From Microbulbifer aggregans (GTDB lineage Bacteria > Pseudomonadota > Gammaproteobacteria > Pseudomonadales > Cellvibrionaceae), in contig NZ_JAIVKK010000011.1 of the NCBI RefSeq assembly GCF_020524005.1, forward strand, positions 62,001-126,000: 64,000 nt of DNA, in the 5' to 3' direction. The stretch's first letter is position 1. Every line of letters starts with the position of its first letter. The position numbers and the translations under genes were made by a program. Positions 55,102 to 63,577 of the stretch are shown here, piece by piece. The notes beneath the pieces were generated by a model. That model was not told the DNA's origin. It worked only from the letters and a program-made list of their open reading frames with translations, and did not search any database.

Positions 55102-56832
55102 TTAGTGTGGAATCATTTCTAGCAAGGTGTCGATGATCTGATCCGCAGAGAACTCCTGGTTCTCGCTGTCGCGACGTCCCTTGTACTCGATGTGGCCTTT
55201 TTCGAGACCGCGGTCGCCGATCACGATGCGGTGCGGGATACCCATCAGCTCGACGTCCGCCAGCATTGCACCCAGGCGCGCCTTGGGCTCATCCATCAAC
55301 AGGACATCAATGCCCTTGGCAGTGAGAGTCTCGTAGATATGCTCGCACTTCTGCTGAACCACTTCGCTCTTCTGCATATTGATCGGCACGATCGCCAGCT
55401 GGAACGGCGCGATGGCTTCCGGCCAGATGATGCCGGCGTCGTCGTGGTTCTGCTCGATAGCCGCCGCCACCACACGGGAAACACCGATGCCATAGCAACC
55501 CATGGTCATCACCTGCTCCTTGCCGTTCTCGTCCAGCACCGTCGCATTCATTGCGCGGCTGTACTTGTCGCCCAGCTGGAAAATGTGGCCAACCTCGATA
55601 CCGCGCTTGATTTCCAGGGTGCCCTGGCCGCAGGGGCTGGCATCGCCCGGTACCACATTGCGCAGATCTTCAACGCGTTTCAGCGCAACGTCACGCTCCC
55701 AGTTCACCCCGGTCAGGTGATAGTCATCTTTGTTGGCGCCGCAGATGAAGTCCGCCAGATGTGCCGCAGCGCGGTCCACCAGCACCTCGATTTCCAGGCC
55801 TACAGGACCCAGCGAGCCGATGCCACAACCCAGCTCCGCAGCAATGCGCGCTTCCGGGGCAAATTGCAGCGGGCTGGCAATGCCAGGCAGTTTTTCGGCT
55901 TTCAGTTCATTCAGGTCGTGATCACCACGCAGCACCAGGGCTACCAGCGGCGCGGTTTCACCTTCTTCTTCGGTTTCGCCGAGAACGATCAGGGTCTTCA
56001 CGGAGTGCGCCGGGTCGGTGGCCAGGAATTCACTGACGGCAGCAATGGTTTTCTGGTTCGGAGTGTGCACCTCTGCCATTTCTTTGCTGGCAGCCGGGCG
56101 CTCGCCAGCCGGTGCGACCGCTTCTGCAAGCTCGACGTTGGCCGCGTAGCGGCTGCCGGTGGAGAACGCGATATCGTCTTCGCCGCTCTGGGCCAGAACG
56201 TGGAACTCATGGGAGCTGGAGCCACCGATGGAGCCGGTGTCTGCCAGAACCGGACGGTAATCGAGACCGATGCGATCAAAGATACGGCAGTAGGCGCCAT
56301 GCATGATGTCGTAGGTTTCCTGCAATGAATCCGCGTTCAGGTGGAAGGAGTAGGCGTCCTTCATGGTGAACTCCCGCGCGCGCATTACTCCAAAGCGCGG
56401 ACGGATCTCGTCGCGGAACTTGGTCTGGATCTGATAGAAATTGGCCGGCAGCTGCTTGTAGCTGTTTACTTCGGTGCGGATCAGATCTGTGATCACTTCC
56501 TCGTGGGTCGGGCCCAGGCAGAAAGAATTATTGTGGCGATCCTCGATGCGCAGCAGCTCGGGGCCGTATTGCTGCCAGCGGCCGGATTCTTCCCACAGTT
56601 CTGAAGGCTGCACGACCGGCATCAACACTTCCAGAGAGCCGGCACTGTTCATTTCTTCGCGCACAATCGCTTCAACCTTGCGCAGTACGCGCAGACCGGT
56701 TGGCATCCAGGTATACAAGCCGGATGCGAGGCGGCGGATCATGCCGGCGCGGAGCATCAGCTGGTGGCTGATGACCACTGCGTCATTGGGGGTTTCTTTC
56801 TGGGTGCCGATCAGATAGCGGGATGCGCGCAT
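55102..56832 (-). CDS. proS: Prolyl-tRNA synthetase (bacterial type)
   Basis: This class II synthetase of 576 residues has the editing INS domain between motifs 2 and 3. Motif 2 is seen in [22 protein letters not shown], with [14 protein letters not shown] and [16 protein letters not shown] around it. Motif 3 lies in [26 protein letters not shown], and a C-terminal anticodon-binding domain follows. The editing region includes [18 protein letters not shown]. Complete and typical in length (E. coli 572). Confidence 0.96.
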   Translation of the reverse strand: MRASRYLIGTQKETPNDAVVISHQLMLRAGMIRRLASGLYTWMPTGLRVLRKVEAIVREEMNSAGSLEVLMPVVQPSELWEESGRWQQYGPELLRIEDRHNNSFCLGPTHEEVITDLIRTEVNSYKQLPANFYQIQTKFRDEIRPRFGVMRAREFTMKDAYSFHLNADSLQETYDIMHGAYCRIFDRIGLDYRPVLADTGSIGGSSSHEFHVLAQSGEDDIAFSTGSRYAANVELAEAVAPAGERPAASKEMAEVHTPNQKTIAAVSEFLATDPAHSVKTLIVLGETEEEGETAPLVALVLRGDHDLNELKAEKLPGIASPLQFAPEARIAAELGCGIGSLGPVGLEIEVLVDRAAAHLADFICGANKDDYHLTGVNWERDVALKRVEDLRNVVPGDASPCGQGTLEIKRGIEVGHIFQLGDKYSRAMNATVLDENGKEQVMTMGCYGIGVSRVVAAAIEQNHDDAGIIWPEAIAPFQLAIVPINMQKSEVVQQKCEHIYETLTAKGIDVLLMDEPKARLGAMLADVELMGIPHRIVIGDRGLEKGHIEYKGRRDSENQEFSADQIIDTLLEMIPH

Positions 56833-56987
56833 ATTGCTTTCTTTATATATCAGTGAAAATTAGAGGGCGGCCATTTTACGCTGGCGGGGGTGGGTTTTGG
56901 TAGGGGCGGTTGGGTGATCGAGGCATTTGCTCCGACGCGAAGGCGGAGCACCGGGCACCCACTGCTTAAACAGTAAGCCCAAAACAG

Positions 56988-57011
56988 AAAACCCCGCAAA
57001 AGCGGGGTTTT
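56988..57011 (-). terminator. Intrinsic terminator after the HU-like gene
   Basis: AAAACCCCGC (56988-56997) and GCGGGGTTTT (57002-57011) are complementary around a four-base A loop. On the minus strand the stem is followed by TTTTCTGTTTTG, 22 bp beyond the stop at 57033. Confidence 0.85.
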
Positions 57012-57032
57012 CGCGGCGGAAAGCGGCGAGTA

Positions 57033-57476
57033 TCAGGACTCGGCCATCTCTTTCAGCTTCTTCAGCGGGCGAATTTTCACCTGGATGCTGGCCGGCTTGG
57101 CCTTGAATACGGTCTCTTCACCGGTGAAGGGGTTGATACCTTTGCGGGCTTTCTTGGCCGGCTTCTTCACGGTGGTGATTTTCAGCAGACCCGGCAGGGC
57201 GAATTCACCCACTGCGCGTTTCTTCACGTGACCTTCGATCACATCGGTCAGCTCGTCCAGAACAGCCTGTACCTGCTTGCGGGACAGCTCGGTTTTCTCG
57301 GCGATCTGGTTCAGGATCTGGGTCTTGGTGTACTTCTCTTTGACAGCAGTCACTTTCTTGGCCGGAGCGGCCTTGGCTGCTGTTTTCTTGGCTGCTGCTT
57401 TCTTGGCTGGAGCCTTCTTGGCTGCAGTCTTCTTGGCGGGGGCTTTCTTAGCTGCTGCTTTCTTGCTTGCGGCCAT
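57033..57476 (-). CDS. HU-family DNA-binding protein with histone H1-like N-terminal tail
   Basis: The ATG at 57476 (AAGGAAG at good spacing) gives 147 residues. Residues 1-45 are almost only Ala, Lys and Pro in AAKKAPAKKTAAKK-like repeats, as in eukaryotic H1 tails and pseudomonad AlgP. Residues 50-147 are an HU/IHF fold with YTKTQILNQIAEKTELSRKQVQ, FALPGLLKI and RKGINPFTGEETVFKAKPAS, the DNA-binding arm. It probably compacts the nucleoid; the tail would add non-specific DNA contacts. It is divergent from fmdB. The Ala/Lys tail is repetitive at DNA level and prone to length change. Confidence 0.9.
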   Translation of the reverse strand: MAASKKAAAKKAPAKKTAAKKAPAKKAAAKKTAAKAAPAKKVTAVKEKYTKTQILNQIAEKTELSRKQVQAVLDELTDVIEGHVKKRAVGEFALPGLLKITTVKKPAKKARKGINPFTGEETVFKAKPASIQVKIRPLKKLKEMAES

Positions 57477-57783
57477 CGTTAGCTTCCTTCTGTATAAGTG
57501 TTTTTCCAATTGAGAGTGGTTCGGGAGGTTCGGAGATCGCCCGAAATCCCCAGTACAACAGGGTGTTCCCAAGTACTGGACTGAGTATATCCAGTTTTTA
57601 TCCGCGCGCACGGGGAAAAATTGGAAAAAAAGTGCTTTTTTACAGGGGTTTGGCTGGATTTTAGCCTTGTATACCCCCGCCGGGGGCCGAAGATACCCTC
57701 TGCGTACCGGTAACTTCTTCCCTCCCCGGGGCTCATGTATAATCTGCGCCCCTTTGGATTCCGTGCGATTTCGGGTAACAGCA
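57477..57783. other. Divergent promoter region between the HU-like gene and fmdB
   Basis: The 307 bp contain a T-rich part (57600-57650) and the promoters of the two divergent genes. I cannot place -10/-35 elements with confidence, and no other feature is seen. Confidence 0.4.
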
Positions 57784-58047
57784 ATGCCTATCTACGAATA
57801 CCAGTGCAAGGCCTGTGGCCACCAGATGGAAGCGCTGCAGCGTATGAGCGACGCTCCGCTGACAGACTGCCCCGCCTGTGAGCAGGCTGAACTGAGCAAG
57901 AAAATCTCTGCGGCCGGGTTTCGCCTCAAGGGCGGCGGTTGGTACGAGACCGACTTTAAAACCGGCAGCAAGAAGAACCTGGCCGGAGACGCCGGCAAAT
58001 CGAATAAGGACAAACCGGCAGCCGCCGGCACTGTCAAAGCAAGCTGA
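57784..58047 (+). CDS. FmdB family zinc-ribbon protein
   Basis: This 87-residue protein begins MPIYEYQCKACGHQMEALQ, with Cys pairs CKAC and CPAC forming a zinc ribbon, then SKKISAAGFRLKGGGWYETDF, the FmdB signature. The tail is Lys/Ala-rich. It starts at the ATG 57784, the upstream frame being non-conserved. FmdB-type genes very often precede aspS, as here (32-bp gap). They are putative regulators, but the role is not established. Confidence 0.9.
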   Translation: MPIYEYQCKACGHQMEALQRMSDAPLTDCPACEQAELSKKISAAGFRLKGGGWYETDFKTGSKKNLAGDAGKSNKDKPAAAGTVKAS

Positions 58048-58079
58048 TTCAACACTACTGACTAAGGGAATGAGACTCC

Positions 58080-59858
58080 ATGCGCACCGACTACTGTGGC
58101 GCCCTGCGATCCGCTGATATAGACCGCGAAGTAACCCTGTGTGGCTGGGTAGACCGCCGCCGCGACCACGGTGGAGTGATCTTCATCGACCTGCGTGACC
58201 GGGATGGCATAGCCCAGGTCGTGTTTGACCCGGATGCCGCAGAGCACTTTGAGCTTGCCGACCGGGTGCGCAGTGAATATGTCCTGAAGGTTACCGGACG
58301 TGTGCGCGCCCGCGCCCCTGAAGCGGTAAATCCGAATATGGTAACCGGTGAGATCGAGGTCTATGGTCTGCAGCTGGAAATCCTCAACACCGCTGAAACG
58401 GTTCCTTTCCAGCTGGATGAGCACACGGCGGTAGGCGAAGATGTTCGTCTCAAATACCGCTATCTGGACCTGCGTCGCAACGAGATGCAGCGCAACCTGC
58501 GATTCCGCTCCCAGATCACCAACGCCATCCGCAACTACCTGGATGGCGAGGGTTTCCTGGATATCGAGACCCCGATCCTGACCCGCGCGACCCCGGAAGG
58601 TGCCCGCGATTACCTGGTGCCTAGCCGCACCCACGGTGGCAAGTTCTTTGCCTTGCCGCAGTCACCACAGCTGTTCAAACAGTTGCTGATGGTGTCCGGT
58701 TTCGACCGCTACTACCAGATTGCCAAGTGCTTCCGGGATGAAGACCTGCGTGCAGACCGCCAGCCGGAATTCACCCAGATCGATATCGAGACCGCGTTTC
58801 TGGATGAAAACGCCATCATGTCCATTACCGAGGGCATGATCCGCAAGATGTTTAAAGAGCTGAAAGGCGTGGAGCTGGGCGAGTTCCCGCGCATGCCATA
58901 CAGCGAAGCGATGGCCAAATTCGGTTCCGACAAGCCGGACCTGCGTATCCCGCTGGAGCTGGTGGACATCAAGGACCTGATGACCGAAGTAGACTTCAAG
59001 GTGTTCTCCGGTCCGGCCAACGATCCAAACGGACGTGTTACCGCGCTGAAAGTGACTGGTGGCAACGACAAGCTCACTCGCAAGCAGATCGACGATTACA
59101 CCAAGTTCGTCAGCATTTATGGTGCGAAAGGCCTGGCTTACATCAAGGTCAACGATCGCGCGGACCTGGAAAACGGTCTGCAGTCGCCGATCGTCAAATT
59201 CCTGCCGAATGAAGTGCGTGGTGCAATCCTGGATCGCCTGCAGGCGGAAACCGGCGACCTGATCTTCTTTGGTGCTGACAAGGGCAAGATCGTTTCCGAA
59301 GCCCTCGGTGCCCTGCGTTGCAAGCTGGGTGAAGATCTCGACCTGTACGTGGCCGAATGGGCACCGCTGTGGGTGGTGGACTTCCCGATGTTCGAAGAGA
59401 ACGACGATGGTAGCCTGACTGCGCTGCACCACCCGTTTACCGCACCATCCTGTTCGCCGGAAGAACTGGCAAAGTCACCGCTGGAAGCCCTGTCACGTGC
59501 CTACGACATGGTACTGAACGGTACCGAGCTGGGCGGCGGCTCCATTCGTATTCACAATCAGGCTATGCAGCAGACGGTATTCCGTGTGCTGGGCATTGAG
59601 GAAGAAGAGCAGCGCGAGAAGTTCGGCTTCCTGCTCGACGCGCTGAAGTACGGTGCTCCGCCCCACGGCGGCCTGGCATTCGGTCTCGACCGCCTGGTGA
59701 TGCTGATGACTGACAGCGATTCCATTCGCGACGTTATCGCCTTCCCGAAAACCCAGAGCGCAGCGTGTGTAATGACCGATGCTCCTGGTGCCGTGGATAC
59801 CAAGCAGCTGCGCGAGTTGAGCATTCGCCTGCGCAGCAAAGAAGACCAGATCAGTTAA
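58080..59858 (+). CDS. aspS: Aspartyl-tRNA synthetase
   Basis: This class IIb synthetase of 592 residues has an N-terminal OB-fold ([20 protein letters not shown]) and motif 1/2 with [20 protein letters not shown]. The bacterial GAD insertion domain follows (about 285-420), then motif 3 [20 protein letters not shown]. It charges tRNA-Asp. The length matches E. coli (590). It is part of the run fmdB-aspS-yebC-ruvCAB. Confidence 0.97.
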   Translation: MRTDYCGALRSADIDREVTLCGWVDRRRDHGGVIFIDLRDRDGIAQVVFDPDAAEHFELADRVRSEYVLKVTGRVRARAPEAVNPNMVTGEIEVYGLQLEILNTAETVPFQLDEHTAVGEDVRLKYRYLDLRRNEMQRNLRFRSQITNAIRNYLDGEGFLDIETPILTRATPEGARDYLVPSRTHGGKFFALPQSPQLFKQLLMVSGFDRYYQIAKCFRDEDLRADRQPEFTQIDIETAFLDENAIMSITEGMIRKMFKELKGVELGEFPRMPYSEAMAKFGSDKPDLRIPLELVDIKDLMTEVDFKVFSGPANDPNGRVTALKVTGGNDKLTRKQIDDYTKFVSIYGAKGLAYIKVNDRADLENGLQSPIVKFLPNEVRGAILDRLQAETGDLIFFGADKGKIVSEALGALRCKLGEDLDLYVAEWAPLWVVDFPMFEENDDGSLTALHHPFTAPSCSPEELAKSPLEALSRAYDMVLNGTELGGGSIRIHNQAMQQTVFRVLGIEEEEQREKFGFLLDALKYGAPPHGGLAFGLDRLVMLMTDSDSIRDVIAFPKTQSAACVMTDAPGAVDTKQLRELSIRLRSKEDQIS

Positions 59859-59873
59859 GTTGGAAAAGCTGCT

Positions 59874-59938
59874 GTAGGAGCCTGCTTGCAGGCGAATCTC
59901 GCAGGGCGAAGAATGTTCGCCTGCGAGCAGGCTCCTAC
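59874..59938. repeat. REP-like palindrome, copy 2
   Basis: Arms 59874-59896 and 59916-59938 are 23-base complements with one T-G pair, beginning GTAGGAGCCTGC like the copy at 28035. It fills most of the gap between aspS and yebC and ends 25 bp before the yebC start. Confidence 0.8.
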
Positions 59939-59962
59939 GGCGAGTAGACGGAGGAGATATTG

Positions 59963-60706
59963 ATGGCGGGACATAGTAAATGGGCCAACATCAAGCACCG
60001 CAAAGCCGCCCAGGATGCCAAGCGGGGCAAGGTTTTCACCAAGATCATTCGCGAGCTGACCGTTGCCGCGAAAGGTGGCGCCAATCCGGATGACAACCCC
60101 ACTTTGCGCACCACCATCGACAAGGCCCTCGGCGCCAATATGAAGCGCGACACCATCGACAAGGCGATTGCCCGTGGTGCCGGCAATGCGGATGGTGACA
60201 ACTACGAGGCGGTAACCTATGAGGGTTACGGTGTCGGCGGCGTAGCCGTATTGGTCGAGTGTCTGACCGATAACCGCAATCGCACCGTGGCGGATGTGCG
60301 CCATGCCTTCACCAAGCGCGGTGGTAATCTGGGTACCGACGGTTCCGTTGCCTACCTGTTCTCCCGCAAAGGTCAGATGTACTACGAGCCGGGTGCGGAC
60401 GAAGATGCCTTGATGGAAGCGGCGATGGAAGCCGGTGCCGAAGACATTGAAAGCAATGATGACGGCAGTGTCGAGGTGACCACGGAATTCACCGATTACA
60501 TGTCGGTGAAAGACGCACTGACTGAAGCCGGGTTTGCCCCGAGCAATGCCGAGATTGCGATGATCCCTTCCACGACCGTGCCGATGGATAAAGACGGGGC
60601 AGAGAAGGTGTTGGCACTGGTGGACATGCTGGAAGACCTGGACGATGTCCAGAACGTATACACCAACGCGGATATCCCGGAAGAGGTGATGGCAGAGCTG
60701 GGTTGA
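59963..60706 (+). CDS. yebC: YebC/PmpR family protein (TACO1-like)
   Basis: This 247-residue protein starts [22 protein letters not shown], the invariant family N-terminus, and contains [20 protein letters not shown] and [20 protein letters not shown]. Members are conserved as translation factors easing ribosome stalling, or as transcription regulators. A TTG precedes the ATG at 59963, with GGAGGAG upstream. It sits between aspS and ruvC, as in many gammaproteobacteria. Confidence 0.95.
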   Translation: MAGHSKWANIKHRKAAQDAKRGKVFTKIIRELTVAAKGGANPDDNPTLRTTIDKALGANMKRDTIDKAIARGAGNADGDNYEAVTYEGYGVGGVAVLVECLTDNRNRTVADVRHAFTKRGGNLGTDGSVAYLFSRKGQMYYEPGADEDALMEAAMEAGAEDIESNDDGSVEVTTEFTDYMSVKDALTEAGFAPSNAEIAMIPSTTVPMDKDGAEKVLALVDMLEDLDDVQNVYTNADIPEEVMAELG

Positions 60707-60733
60707 TCCCCCGCTTCAGTTACCTTCAAAAAT

Positions 60734-60758
60734 TGCCCCGCTTGCCGGGGCATTTTTG
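60734..60758 (+). terminator. Intrinsic terminator after yebC
   Basis: TGCCCCG (60734-60740) and CGGGGCA (60746-60752) pair around a five-base loop, followed by TTTTT. It should separate yebC from ruvC, giving ruvC its own promoter. Confidence 0.85.
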
Positions 60759-60827
60759 TTTCTACCGGAAAGAACTCCACGGTCCTCCTTGACGCTCGGG
60801 CGTGGCCTTGGGACACTTCCACATTAA

Positions 60828-60843
60828 TTGTATAAATGTACAG
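60828..60843 (+). promoter_or_regulatory. LexA-box-like sequence upstream of ruvC
   Basis: TTGT-ATAAATGT-ACAG matches CTGT-N8-ACAG with one mismatch and an AT-rich centre, and ends 13 bp before the ruvC GTG. It would place ruvC in the SOS response, as reported for ruv genes in several gammaproteobacteria (in E. coli it is ruvAB). It is a single, imperfect match. Confidence 0.5.
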
Positions 60844-60856
60844 GGGACTGTCTGCC

Positions 60857-61387
60857 GTGACCCGAATTCTGGGCATCGATCCCGGCTCGCGTAAAACGGG
60901 TTATGGCCTGATCGATGTGGATCGATCCAATGCTCGCTACGTCGCCAGCGGCGTTATCCGCCTCCCTGACGGGCCTTTGCCCGAGCGCCTCAAGCTGATT
61001 TTTGACGCGGTCAGCCAGATTGCCCAGCAGTACCTGCCGCAGGAAATGGCGATCGAAAACGTATTTATGTCGAAGAGCGCCGGATCTGCCCTGAAGCTGG
61101 GGCAGGCGCGGGGCGCAGCCATTGTGGCCGCGACCCATGCGGATCTGCCGGTGGCCGAATACGAGGCGCGTAAGGTCAAACAGGCGGTGGTGGGCAACGG
61201 TGGGGCGGACAAGCTGCAGGTGCAGCATATGGTCAAAACCCTGCTGAAACTGCCTGCATCACCGCAGGAAGATGCCGCGGATGCACTCGCTGTGGCGCTT
61301 TGTCACATGCATACCATGCAGACTTTGATTCAGTCTTCGGCGGGTTCCCGGGCACGTTTCCGCCGTGGGCGATTGAGCGTTACTTGA
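60857..61387 (+). CDS. ruvC: Holliday junction resolvase RuvC
   Basis: This 176-residue nuclease cuts Holliday junctions together with RuvAB. The start is the GTG at 60857 ([19 protein letters not shown]), with AGGGGA nine bases upstream; the frame opens earlier at an ATG at 60836. Catalytic acidic residues are Asp8, Glu in [13 protein letters not shown], and the Asp pair in [13 protein letters not shown]. The C-terminus is slightly long and basic ([12 protein letters not shown]). It is separated from ruvA by two palindromic elements. Confidence 0.96.
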   Translation: MTRILGIDPGSRKTGYGLIDVDRSNARYVASGVIRLPDGPLPERLKLIFDAVSQIAQQYLPQEMAIENVFMSKSAGSALKLGQARGAAIVAATHADLPVAEYEARKVKQAVVGNGGADKLQVQHMVKTLLKLPASPQEDAADALAVALCHMHTMQTLIQSSAGSRARFRRGRLSVT

Positions 61388-61433
61388 CCGCCTTCCTATG
61401 GGGACTTGGGTGGTCCGCTGTAGGCCTGGCTCG

Positions 61434-61558
61434 GTGGCGGCTTTGCTAGCGGGTACCCCTTTGCTGGACCCGCCGTGAACCCATCCATGGGGGCTCGGAT
61501 GCGGCCGTCCTGGCCGCATACGGTCCAGCAAAGGGGTACCCGCTATCAAATCCTTCGC
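61434..61558 (-). repeat. Palindromic element family, copy D
   Basis: Reverse orientation. Outer arms 61448-61470 and 61522-61544 are 23-base perfect complements. The inner stem (61499-61506 / 61512-61519, 8 bp) has loop GTCCT. The spacer CCGTGAACCCATCCATGGGG is the same as in copy C. Flanks are GTGGCGG (61434) and CCTTCGC (61552). It lies between ruvC and ruvA. Confidence 0.85.
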
Positions 61559-61627
61559 TTCAAGTGTGTTGCTTTTTCGAAGCCTCTGGGTGTTCCAAGT
61601 GGTCTCAAAATTTGTGCAATGTTAGAT

Positions 61628-61763
61628 GCGAAGGTGCTGCTGCCGGTAACGCTTTGCGAGACCTTCTAAAACAGGGATGTTTTAGAAGAGCCCCCAGGGA
61701 TGGGTTATCGGGGGGGCGCCTAGCTCGTGTCTCGCAAAGCGTTACCGGCAGCAGCGCCGCCAC
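61628..61763 (+). repeat. Palindromic element family, copy E
   Basis: Outer arms 61633-61662 and 61730-61759 match in 29 of 30 positions. The inner 10-bp stem (61663-61672 / 61679-61688) has loop AGGGAT. The spacer begins AGCCCCCAGGGATGGGTT and is longer than in other copies. Flanks are GCGAAGG (61628) and CCGCCAC (61757). It forms a divergent pair with D and ends 56 bp before ruvA. Confidence 0.85.
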
Positions 61764-61818
61764 GAAAACATGTAAGTAGGTACCACCGGGCTCCAAGCCG
61801 GGAAAAACTGGAATAACA

Positions 61819-62430
61819 ATGATCGGAAGACTGACCGGCACCCTAGCTGCCATCCAGCCACCACAACTATTGGTAGACGTTCAGGGCGTGGGCTATGAAG
61901 TGCTGGCCCCCATGACCACAATTTTCGAGCTCCCGCAGCTCGGTGGCAGTGTGCAATTGCATACCCACCTGGCGGTATCGGAAACCTCGCAGCAGCTGTT
62001 CGGATTTATCCGCGAGAACGACCGCCAGCTGTTCCGTACCCTGATCAAAGTGAACGGCGTTGGCCCGAAGATGGCCCTCGCTATTCTGTCCGGCCTCGAC
62101 GGTGCCGCTCTGGCGCGCTGTGTTGCAGATGACAACGTCGGCGCACTGGTCAAAGTGCCCGGTGTCGGCAAGAAAACCGCCGAGCGACTGATCATCGAAC
62201 TGCGCGGCAAGCTCGCGCCACAGACAGGTGACCTCGGCGACCTGCCCCTGATGGCCGCGAGCGCAGAGCCCAAAGTGGATCACGCCGGCGAAGCCGAGAG
62301 TGCACTCGCTGCACTGGGCTACAAACCCACCGATGCCAGCAAAATGGTTGCCCGCGCCAGCAAAGAGCAGCCCGACGCCGACAGCGCCACACTGATCCGC
62401 CTTGCCTTAAAAAGCATGGCGCCAGCCTGA
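61819..62430 (+). CDS. ruvA: Holliday junction branch-migration protein RuvA
   Basis: This 203-residue protein has an N-terminal OB-fold (MIGRLTGTLAAIQPPQLLVDVQGVGYEV), two helix-hairpin-helix motifs (VNGVGPKMALAILSGL and VPGVGKKTAERLIIELRGKL), and a C-terminal domain III that contacts RuvB (ALAALGYKPTDASKMV). It binds the four-way junction as a tetramer. ruvB follows after 18 bp in the same operon. Confidence 0.97.
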   Translation: MIGRLTGTLAAIQPPQLLVDVQGVGYEVLAPMTTIFELPQLGGSVQLHTHLAVSETSQQLFGFIRENDRQLFRTLIKVNGVGPKMALAILSGLDGAALARCVADDNVGALVKVPGVGKKTAERLIIELRGKLAPQTGDLGDLPLMAASAEPKVDHAGEAESALAALGYKPTDASKMVARASKEQPDADSATLIRLALKSMAPA

Positions 62431-62448
62431 CCTGACTGAGAAATACCC

Positions 62449-63468
62449 GTGATCGAAGCTGACCGTCTCATTGCCCCCGAACCCATCGGCCCTTCCGGCC
62501 AGGAAGAACAATACGACCGCGCCGTACGCCCCAAGAGCCTCGCCGACTACGTCGGCCAGCCGGTGGTGCGCGAGCAGATGGAAATCTTCATCCAGGCCGC
62601 GAAACTGCGCGGAGAAGCACTGGATCACACCCTTGTATTCGGCCCGCCCGGCCTGGGCAAGACCACCCTCGCCAATATCATCGCCGCCGAAATGGGCGTA
62701 GCGATCAAGACCACTTCCGGCCCGGTATTGGAAAAAGCCGGTGACCTGGCCGCGATCATGACCAACCTCGAGCCTGGCGACGTACTCTTTATTGACGAAA
62801 TCCATCGCCTCAGCCCGCACGTGGAAGAAGTGCTGTATCCCGCCATGGAGGACTACCAGCTCGACATCATGATTGGTGAGGGACCGGCTGCCCGCTCCAT
62901 CAAACTCGACCTGCCGCCGTTTACCCTCGTTGGTGCGACTACGCGCGCCGGCCTGCTGACCTCACCGCTGCGGGATCGTTTCGGTATCGTGCAGCGGCTC
63001 GAGTTCTACAACGTCGAGGACCTGACCAGCATCGTGGCCCGCTCAGCGAGTCTCATGGGCGTCGATATGGATGAAGGCGGTGCGCTGGAAGTGGCGCGTC
63101 GTGCCCGGGGTACCCCGCGTATCGCCAACCGCCTGCTGCGCCGGGTGCGGGACTTTGCCGACGTGAAAAACAATGGCAAGGCTTGTGCGGAAACTGCCGA
63201 CCGGGCGCTGAATATGCTGAACGTGGATGTTCGGGGCTTCGATCAGCTGGACCGACGTATGCTGCTGACCATGATCGAAAAGTTCGACGGTGGCCCAGTG
63301 GGCGTCGACAGCCTCGCGGCTGCAGTCAGCGAAGAGCGCGATACCATCGAGGATGTGCTCGAACCCTACCTGATCCAGCAGGGGTACCTGACTCGCACCC
63401 CGCGGGGCAGGGTCGTTACCGCACTCGCCTACGAACATTTCGGCATTCCCAAGCCCGACCGCACCTGA
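62449..63468 (+). CDS. ruvB: Holliday junction branch-migration helicase RuvB
   Basis: This 339-residue AAA+ motor has Walker [16 protein letters not shown], Walker [13 protein letters not shown], sensor 1 [11 protein letters not shown], arginine finger in LRDRFGI, and a C-terminal winged helix ([20 protein letters not shown]). It starts with GTG ([12 protein letters not shown]), typical for the gene. It drives branch migration with RuvA. Confidence 0.97.
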   Translation: MIEADRLIAPEPIGPSGQEEQYDRAVRPKSLADYVGQPVVREQMEIFIQAAKLRGEALDHTLVFGPPGLGKTTLANIIAAEMGVAIKTTSGPVLEKAGDLAAIMTNLEPGDVLFIDEIHRLSPHVEEVLYPAMEDYQLDIMIGEGPAARSIKLDLPPFTLVGATTRAGLLTSPLRDRFGIVQRLEFYNVEDLTSIVARSASLMGVDMDEGGALEVARRARGTPRIANRLLRRVRDFADVKNNGKACAETADRALNMLNVDVRGFDQLDRRMLLTMIEKFDGGPVGVDSLAAAVSEERDTIEDVLEPYLIQQGYLTRTPRGRVVTALAYEHFGIPKPDRT

Positions 63469-63501
63469 TCAACGCTGACTAAGGCGTCGCGATCCTGTAG
63501 C

Positions 63502-63556
63502 ATCACAGATCTCTGTGGTGTTGGCTGCCAGCAGGCCCAGCACCACAGGCTGTGAT
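63502..63556. promoter_or_regulatory. Two-part hairpin between ruvB and ybgC
   Basis: ATCACAG (63502-63508) pairs with CTGTGAT (63550-63556). Inside, CTGTGGTG-T-TGG (63513-63524) pairs with CCA-G-CACCACAG (63537-63548). No T-run follows, so it is not a standard terminator. It lies 22 bp before the ybgC start and could influence translation of the ybgC-tol operon. Confidence 0.45.
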
Positions 63557-63577
63557 CGATAACAATAAGGATCGTGC

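Noticed and set aside
61388..61818. Short frames in both directions between ruvC and ruvA
   Set aside because: They run through elements D and E; the codons reflect palindrome arms rather than protein.
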